Shown here piece by piece: positions 58,704 to 64,000 of a DNA stretch of 64,000 nt. The stretch covers positions 1 through 64,000 of the forward strand of contig NZ_CP060245.1 of NCBI RefSeq assembly GCF_014252455.1. The letters run 5' to 3'. A model generated the notes under the pieces. The model did no database searches. It saw only the letters and a program-made list of their open reading frames with translations, and was not told the origin of the DNA. The translations under genes and the position numbers were made by a program. This DNA is from Blattabacterium cuenoti. GTDB lineage: Bacteria > Bacteroidota > Bacteroidia > Flavobacteriales > Blattabacteriaceae. The stretch's first letter is position 1, and the number at the start of each line of letters is the position of its first letter.

Positions 58704-58791
58704 AAAATTATATAAATTATTTTTTTATTTATTTGTACAAATGAAAGAGATATTTTATCTTTTTTTAAATTTTTTATGATTTTTATAATAA

Positions 58792-60936
58792 ATGGTTATT
58801 ATTTTCAATAATAAAAAAAGAATTTTTTTTACTTCTACTTATTCAAATGAAGATATGGAGAATGATAGTTATACTTCTTCTTATGGTAGTAGTGGATCTA
58901 GTGGAACTGGAGGAAGAGGCAGTGGATATAGTAGTAGTTATTATGGAGGAACTTCTACAAGAAGTAAAACTCCAGTATTAGATAATTTTGGAAAAAATTT
59001 AAATTCTATGGCTATAGAAGGTAAATTAGATCCAGTAGTAGGGAGGGATAAAGAATTAGAACGTGTATCTCAAATATTGAGTAGACGAAAAAAAAATAAT
59101 CCTCTTCTTATAGGAGAACCAGGTGTAGGTAAATCTGCCATTGTGGAAGGTTTAGCTTTACGTATTGTTAAAAAAAAAGTTTCTAGAGTTTTATATAATA
59201 AAAAAGTAGTTTTTTTAGATTTAGCTAGTTTAGTAGCTGGAACTAAATATAGAGGACAATTTGAAGAAAGAATGAAAGCTATTATAAATGAATCAGAAAA
59301 AAACAAAGATTTAATTCTTTTTATAGATGAAATTCATACTATCATTGGAGCTGGAGGGACCACAGGATCTTTAGATGCTTCTAATATATTTAAACCAGCA
59401 TTAGCAAGAGGGGATATTCAATGTATTGGAGCTACTACATTAAATGAATATAGACAATATATAGAAAAAGATGGAGCCTTAGAACGTAGGTTTCAAAAAA
59501 TTATAGTACACCCTTCTTCAGAAAAAGAAACTATTGATATTTTAAAAAAAATAAAAGTAAAATATGAAAGTCATCATAATGTTATTTATACTACAGAAGC
59601 TATTAAAGCATGTGTAAATTTAACAGAAAGATATATTGTAGATCGTTTTTTACCAGATAAAGCTATTGATGCATTAGATGAATCAGGATCTCGTGTTCAT
59701 ATAAAAAATATTAAAGTTCCACAAGAAATTATTTTTATAGAAAAAGAATTAGAAAATATTCGTAAAAAAAAATCTAAAGTAGTTAAAAATCAAAAATATG
59801 AAGAAGCAGCTCGTCTTAGAGATACAGAAAAAAATATTGAAAAACAATTAATTAAAGCACAAAAAAATTGGGAAAAATATTCTAAAGAAAATAAAGAAAT
59901 AGTGTCTGTAGAAAATGTAGAAGAAGTTGTTTCTATGATGAGTGAAATTCCAGTAAATAGGATTGCTAAAGCTGAAATGAAAAAATTAAATAAAATGACG
60001 GATTTTCTAAAAAAAAAAATTATAGGACAAGATGAAGCTATAGATAAAATTGTAAAAGCTGTAAAAAGAAATAGAACAGGATTAAAAGATCCTAATTGTC
60101 CAATAGGATCTTTTCTTTTTATGGGTAGTACAGGAGTAGGAAAAACTTATTTAGCAAAAGTTTTTTCTAAAGAATTATTTAATTCTGAAGAATCATTAGT
60201 TCGTATTGATATGAGTGAATATATGGAAAAATTTTCTGTTTCTAGATTAATTGGAGCACCTCCTGGTTATGTTGGATATGAAGAAGGAGGACAACTTACA
60301 GAAGTGATCCGTCGTAAACCATATTCTGTAATTTTATTAGATGAAATAGAAAAAGCACATCCTGAAGTATTTAATATCCTATTACAAATACTTGATTATG
60401 GATGTGTTACAGATAGTATTGGAAGAAAAATAAATTTTAAGAATACTGTTATTATTTTTACATCTAATACAGAAACACAAAAATTCAAAGTATTTCGTAC
60501 AGAAATAGGTTTTTATACTAAAGCGATAAAATATAATAAATCTAAAAATTATTTAGAAAAAGTATTAAAAAAAACTTTTTCTCCAGAATTTATAAATCGA
60601 ATAGATGATATTATTCTTTTTAATTCTCTTCAAAAAAAAGATATTTATAGAATAACTCATATAGAATTAGAAAAAATAAATATTCAATTATTAAACTTAG
60701 GATATAAATTAATTTTACAATATAATGTAGAAAAATTTATTCAAAAAAAAGGTTTTGATAAAGAATATGGAGCTCGTCCATTAAAAAGAGTAATAGAAAA
60801 ATTTATCAAAAATCCTATATCTGAATGTATTATTAATGAAACTTTAAAAAAAGGAGATACAATTATATTGAAAATGAATGAAAAAAAAAATAATATTAAA
60901 ATTGTTATTAAAAATATATGTTTAAAAAAAAAATAA
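58792..60936 (+). CDS. clpC: ClpC-type AAA+ unfoldase lacking the N-terminal domain
   Basis: Hsp100 unfoldase that feeds ClpP. The 714 residues begin with a Ser/Gly/Tyr-rich linker and enter the first ATPase domain at KTPVLDNFGKNL. D1 shows GEPGVGKSA (near 107) and LFIDEIHT. A middle UVR-type coiled coil follows (KNQKYEEAARLRDTEKNIEKQ), with D2 carrying GSTGVGKTY (near 444) and ILLDEIEKAHPE. EIGF, in the position of the ClpP-docking loop, is present. Full-length ClpC has about 850 residues; the roughly 140-residue Clp_N repeats are absent, and only 88 bp separate this gene from dnaX. ATG 58792 or Met-21 may be the start. Confidence 0.92.
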   Translation: MVIIFNNKKRIFFTSTYSNEDMENDSYTSSYGSSGSSGTGGRGSGYSSSYYGGTSTRSKTPVLDNFGKNLNSMAIEGKLDPVVGRDKELERVSQILSRRKKNNPLLIGEPGVGKSAIVEGLALRIVKKKVSRVLYNKKVVFLDLASLVAGTKYRGQFEERMKAIINESEKNKDLILFIDEIHTIIGAGGTTGSLDASNIFKPALARGDIQCIGATTLNEYRQYIEKDGALERRFQKIIVHPSSEKETIDILKKIKVKYESHHNVIYTTEAIKACVNLTERYIVDRFLPDKAIDALDESGSRVHIKNIKVPQEIIFIEKELENIRKKKSKVVKNQKYEEAARLRDTEKNIEKQLIKAQKNWEKYSKENKEIVSVENVEEVVSMMSEIPVNRIAKAEMKKLNKMTDFLKKKIIGQDEAIDKIVKAVKRNRTGLKDPNCPIGSFLFMGSTGVGKTYLAKVFSKELFNSEESLVRIDMSEYMEKFSVSRLIGAPPGYVGYEEGGQLTEVIRRKPYSVILLDEIEKAHPEVFNILLQILDYGCVTDSIGRKINFKNTVIIFTSNTETQKFKVFRTEIGFYTKAIKYNKSKNYLEKVLKKTFSPEFINRIDDIILFNSLQKKDIYRITHIELEKINIQLLNLGYKLILQYNVEKFIQKKGFDKEYGARPLKRVIEKFIKNPISECIINETLKKGDTIILKMNEKKNNIKIVIKNICLKKK

Positions 60937-61547
60937 AAATTATTATAGATACCTTAAATTTAATTTATCCTAATCCCATTAGTTCATTATATTATATAAA
61001 TGAATTTACTTTACTTATAGCTATAATATTAACTTCTAATAGTCAAGAAAAAAAAGTAAATCAATTAACAAGACATTGGTTTAATTTTATTAAAAAACCT
61101 CAAGATATTATTGATTTATCTGTAAATAATATTAAAAATTATATTAAAAAAATTGGACTTTATAATAAAAAATCTATAAATATTTATTATTTATCCATTA
61201 TTTTAATAGAAAAATATGATGGAATTATTCCGAAAGATATCTCTAAATTAGAATCTTTACCTGGTGTTGGACACAAAACCGCATCTGTTTTCTTATCTTA
61301 TATAACAAATATTCCGGTATTTCCTGTAGATACACATATACATAGAATGATGTTTCGTTGGAAATTAAGTAATGGAAAAAATATCAAACAAACAGAAAAT
61401 GATGCTAAAAATATTTTTCCAAAAAAATATTGGAAAAAATTACATCTTCAAATTATTTCTTATGGAAAAGAATATTCTCCTTCCCGTAAATGGAATATTA
61501 AAAAAGATATTATTTATCAAATATTGTTCAATTATAATCTTTTATAA
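60918..61547 (+). CDS. nth: endonuclease III (DNA glycosylase/AP lyase)
   Basis: Removes oxidised pyrimidines from DNA. The 209 residues contain the helix-hairpin-helix LESLPGVGHKTASVFL with the catalytic Lys, and the catalytic Asp in FPVDTHIHRM. The C-terminal four-cysteine Fe-S motif of E. coli Nth is missing; the sequence there is YGKEYSPSRKW. The gene overlaps the clpC end by 19 bp. It starts at ATG 60918. It is one of the few repair genes seen here, together with recA. Confidence 0.93.
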   Translation: MFKKKIKIIIDTLNLIYPNPISSLYYINEFTLLIAIILTSNSQEKKVNQLTRHWFNFIKKPQDIIDLSVNNIKNYIKKIGLYNKKSINIYYLSIILIEKYDGIIPKDISKLESLPGVGHKTASVFLSYITNIPVFPVDTHIHRMMFRWKLSNGKNIKQTENDAKNIFPKKYWKKLHLQIISYGKEYSPSRKWNIKKDIIYQILFNYNLL

Positions 61548-61557
61548 GAAAAAAAAT

Positions 61558-61914
61558 CTAAAACGGTAAATCATCAAAATCTTCAGATGATAAAGATGAA
61601 GTAGATGTTTTTTTTGAATGAGAATGATCTAAAGATAGTGATTGTAATTCCTCAATTTTCCATCCTTGAATAGAATTAAAATATTTTATAATTCCTTCTG
61701 GATTAGTCCATTCTCTTCCTCTAATATTAATAAAAACTTTTATTTTATCTTCTTTTTTGATAAATTTTAATAAATCTACTTTATCTTGAATAAATTCTAT
61801 CAATATATTTTGAGGATATGGTTCTTCTGTAGTAAGTACCATTTCTCTTTTTCTAAATCCGCTATTAAATTTTTGAATATCAAATAATTTTTTAACTATT
61901 CCTATTAATTTCAT
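61558..61914 (-). CDS. DUF3127 domain-containing protein
   Basis: Small Bacteroidota-specific protein. The 118 residues show the family pattern FRKREMVLTTEEPYPQNILI, then EFIQDKVDLL and WTNPEGIIKYFNSIQGWKIE. A Ser/Asp-rich tail ending DDLPF is reminiscent of single-strand-binding proteins, and an OB-like fold is a guess. It starts at ATG 61914. Its function is not established. Confidence 0.88.
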   Translation of the reverse strand: MKLIGIVKKLFDIQKFNSGFRKREMVLTTEEPYPQNILIEFIQDKVDLLKFIKKEDKIKVFINIRGREWTNPEGIIKYFNSIQGWKIEELQSLSLDHSHSKKTSTSSLSSEDFDDLPF

Positions 61915-61931
61915 GGATTTTTTGAATTTTA

Positions 61932-62888
61932 TTATTTAATTTTTTTACTATTATTATTTTTATTACTATTGTTTTTATTTTTAATAGATTCTCCTATTTT
62001 ACTAGATATATTAAAAGTAGTAATCATATTATTTAACATTTCACTAGCAGATCCTGGAGAATTAGGTAATAAAATTAAATTAGTATTTGTATTTTCTCCC
62101 ATAGATTGAAGAGTATCATAATGTTGAGTTACAACAATCAAAGCAGAAGCTTCTTGTGAATTAATTCCAACATTATTTAAAACTTCTACAGATTCTAATA
62201 TTCCTCTAGCAATCTCTCTTCTTTGATCCGCTGTTCCTTTTCCTTGTAATTTTTTACTTTCAGCTTCTGCTTTAGCTTTTGCTACAATTTTAATTCTATC
62301 AGCCTCAGCTTGATATTCCGCTGCTACTTTTTCTCTTTCCGCAGTATTAATTCTATTCATAGCATGTTTTACCTTTTCATCAGGATCTAAATCTGTAACT
62401 AATGCTTTAATAATAGAATATCCATAATTTAACATAGCTCCTTCTATTTCTCTTTTTACAGCAATAGCTATATAATCTTTTCTTTCAAAAACATCATCTA
62501 AACGCATTTTAGGAACTTCAGCTCTAACTACATCGAATATATAAGAAGTAATTTGAGAAAGAGAATTATCTAATTTATAAAAAGCTTCATATACTTTATT
62601 TTTAATAACTTGAAATTGTACCGATATTTTTACTTTTACAAAAACATTATCTTTAGTTTTTGTATCCACAATAATATCTAATTGTTGAATTTTTAATGTT
62701 AATCTTCCAACTATATTATCTATTATGGGAATTTTAAAATGAAATCCAGCAAGACGAATACTATGAAATTTACCTAATCTTTCTATAATAGAAGCTGTTT
62801 CTTGATGAACTATGAAAATAAAATTAGAAAAAAAAGATAATATTAAAAGAATTAATAATCCATAAAATAATAAACTAAAAAGACTCAT
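61932..62888 (-). CDS. SPFH/Band 7 membrane protein (QmcA-like)
   Basis: Stomatin/prohibitin-family membrane scaffold. The 318 residues have one N-terminal membrane segment (about 7-27), the Band 7 domain beginning VHQETASIIERLGKFH, and a long helical region rich in Glu, Ala and Lys (MNRINTAEREKVAAEYQAEA). LILLPNSPGSA follows, and the tail is Asn/Lys-rich. It starts at ATG 62888, 11 bp after the DUF59 gene. Its role in this symbiont is not known. Confidence 0.9.
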   Translation of the reverse strand: MSLFSLLFYGLLILLILSFFSNFIFIVHQETASIIERLGKFHSIRLAGFHFKIPIIDNIVGRLTLKIQQLDIIVDTKTKDNVFVKVKISVQFQVIKNKVYEAFYKLDNSLSQITSYIFDVVRAEVPKMRLDDVFERKDYIAIAVKREIEGAMLNYGYSIIKALVTDLDPDEKVKHAMNRINTAEREKVAAEYQAEADRIKIVAKAKAEAESKKLQGKGTADQRREIARGILESVEVLNNVGINSQEASALIVVTQHYDTLQSMGENTNTNLILLPNSPGSASEMLNNMITTFNISSKIGESIKNKNNSNKNNNSKKIK

Positions 62889-62899
62889 ATTTAAAATTT

Positions 62900-63217
62900 T
62901 TATAACATTCCAAGTTCTAAACGAGCTTCTTCGCTCATAAATTCTTTACACCAAGGTGGATCAAATGTTAAAATTACATTAACCTTTTTAATACCTTTAA
63001 TGGATTGAATTTTTTCTTTTACTAATAGAGGAAAACTATCAGCTACTGGACAATTAGAAGTAGTTAAAGTCATAAGAATTTTTACCTCTTTTTTAAGAGA
63101 AATTTGTATATCATAAATTAATCCCAATTCATATATATCTACTGATATTTCTGGATCATATATATTTTTTAATACAGATATAATATGATCTTCTAAAGAA
63201 GAATGATCTTCATTCAT
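62900..63217 (-). CDS. DUF59/MIP18-family protein (SufT-like, Fe-S assembly)
   Basis: 105 residues of the MIP18 family linked to iron-sulphur cluster maturation. Features are NIYDPEISVDIYELGLIYDI at the N-terminal half, LTTSNCPVADSFPLLV with the conserved Cys, and LTFDPPWCKEFMSEEARLEL. It starts at ATG 63217 and follows the M16 peptidase gene by 5 bp. It could support [Fe-S] proteins of the respiratory chain; this is an inference from the family. Confidence 0.9.
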   Translation of the reverse strand: MNEDHSSLEDHIISVLKNIYDPEISVDIYELGLIYDIQISLKKEVKILMTLTTSNCPVADSFPLLVKEKIQSIKGIKKVNVILTFDPPWCKEFMSEEARLELGML

Positions 63218-63222
63218 TATAT

Positions 63223-64000
63223 TTATTTTAAAATATTTCCAAATTTATCAAAAAAATGAATAGGATAACCTAATTTTTTTAAATTCGGTAAAATTTCTTT
63301 TGATTTTCCAATAATTAAAATTCTACCTTTTTTGATAGAAAAAAATTTTTTACAAAAAAAATAAACATTAGATATTGTAACAGATTCAATATTTTTTAAA
63401 TATTTTTTATAAAAACCACTATATAAATTATTTTTTAATTCACTAATAAACAAATCACTAATTATATTAGAATCTTCTAAATCTAGAATAAATTGACCAC
63501 TTATTTCTTTTTTTTTAATCTTTAATTCTTCAATATTTACTTTATTAGTTATTATATTTTTTATTTCTTTTATTATATCTATAACAGCTTTATCTGTTAC
63601 TTTATTTCTTACTTGAGTATAAACGGAAAAATATCCTATATTTTTATCTGATTTTAAAACGGAATAAGCCCCATATGTATAAGCTTTTTTTTCTCTAAGA
63701 TTTAAAAATAAACGACTTTGAGGTCCTCCTCCTAAAATTCCATTAGATAAAATAGAAGAAAAATATGAAGAATCACTTTTTTTTAAAATTACTGGACCTC
63801 CAAAACAAATTGTAGATTGAGTTAAAGATGGAATATCCACTATATCTATTTCCATTTTTGGAGATGGAGTGATTTGTTTTATTTTTTTTTGTTTATGATA
63901 AAAAATATTCTTTTTCCATTGAGAAAAATAATCTTCACATAATTTTTTAGCTTCGTTTAAATCAATATCGCCTACAAAAGAAAGATAAGAGATATTTGGA
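63223..64000 (-). CDS. M16 family zinc peptidase, C-terminal part (cut by window edge)
   Basis: Insulinase-like (M16) protein. The open frame enters from the right edge reading ISYLSFVGDIDLNEAKKL and continues IDIVDIPSLTQSTICFGG, NGILGGGPQSRLFLNLREK and AYTYGAYS, the C-terminal M16 domain with its R/Y pair. The zinc-binding HxxEH is outside the window or in a separate subunit. No start codon is visible, so the N-terminus is missing here. Bacteroidota often have two adjacent M16 genes. Confidence 0.88.
   Translation of the reverse strand, partial: PNISYLSFVGDIDLNEAKKLCEDYFSQWKKNIFYHKQKKIKQITPSPKMEIDIVDIPSLTQSTICFGGPVILKKSDSSYFSSILSNGILGGGPQSRLFLNLREKKAYTYGAYSVLKSDKNIGYFSVYTQVRNKVTDKAVIDIIKEIKNIITNKVNIEELKIKKKEISGQFILDLEDSNIISDLFISELKNNLYSGFYKKYLKNIESVTISNVYFFCKKFFSIKKGRILIIGKSKEILPNLKKLGYPIHFFDKFGNILK

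Overview
The window is very AT-rich, gene-dense DNA from a reduced genome of the Bacteroidota. The best fit is an obligate insect endosymbiont of the order Flavobacteriales, most likely Blattabacterium of cockroaches. This rests on flavobacterial-type proteins throughout (NusA, IF2, DnaX, LptD, fused CcsBA, DUF3127, a flavobacterial acyltransferase), a Bacteroidota tmRNA tag (GETKYAFAA), TTTG / TAnnTTTG promoters, almost no Shine-Dalgarno sequences, long A and T runs in coding DNA, and short intergenic gaps. No insertion sequence, prophage, CRISPR array or rRNA was seen. The genus is an inference.

Layout. 1-5611 (+): nusA, infB and aspS. 5617-7280 (-): ppa and a 2-oxo-acid dehydrogenase E2. 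7366-8898 (+): the nicotinamide-nucleotide repair enzyme. 8902-16503 (-): a frameshifted lnt, tmRNA, and the rod-shape cluster rodA-mrdA-mreD-mreC-mreB. 16586-24720 (+): folK, lptD, ridA, an OstA/LptA-like protein, a gene-free 850 bp, truA and an MsbA-like exporter. 24733-27381: a SurA-like chaperone (-), then lptB and thiN (+). 27387-33591: a flavin reductase and mdh (-), gcvP (+), tsaD (-), an Lrp/AsnC regulator (+). 33735-38167: an eroded HD phosphodiesterase, tRNA-Ser/Pro/Arg, clpP (-), a flippase and a dead dut. 38187-46333 (+): a sugar nucleotidyltransferase, tatA, a lytic transglycosylase, recA, an MBL hydrolase, ccsBA and an acyltransferase. 46341-54240 (+): alaS, sucA, sucB and a broken substrate-binding-like gene. 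54237-55469 (-): a TPR protein and an esterase. 56063-61547 (+): sucC, dnaX, clpC and nth. 61558-64000 (-): DUF3127, SPFH, a DUF59/SufT-like protein, and an M16 peptidase cut by the window edge.

Function. The genes cover transcription and translation, TCA-cycle steps (mdh, sucA/B/C), glycine decarboxylation, rod-type wall growth, LPS and lipoprotein traffic, c-type cytochrome assembly, and protein quality control (tmRNA, ClpC, ClpP).

Main oddities. (1) Five genes, lnt, mreD, truA, the substrate-binding-like gene and sucC, are each broken by one frameshift in a homopolymer or TA repeat, and every one is equivalent to one missing base. Either sequence error or transcript slippage could explain this. 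(2) DnaX keeps its fold and length but has lost the Walker A, Walker B, sensor and SRC residues expected of an ATPase. (3) ClpC lacks its N-terminal domain. (4) dut and the HD phosphodiesterase are caught in decay, recognisable by synteny and residual motifs. (5) thiN contains a perfect 19-bp hairpin, and aspS contains a perfect 24-bp tandem duplication.
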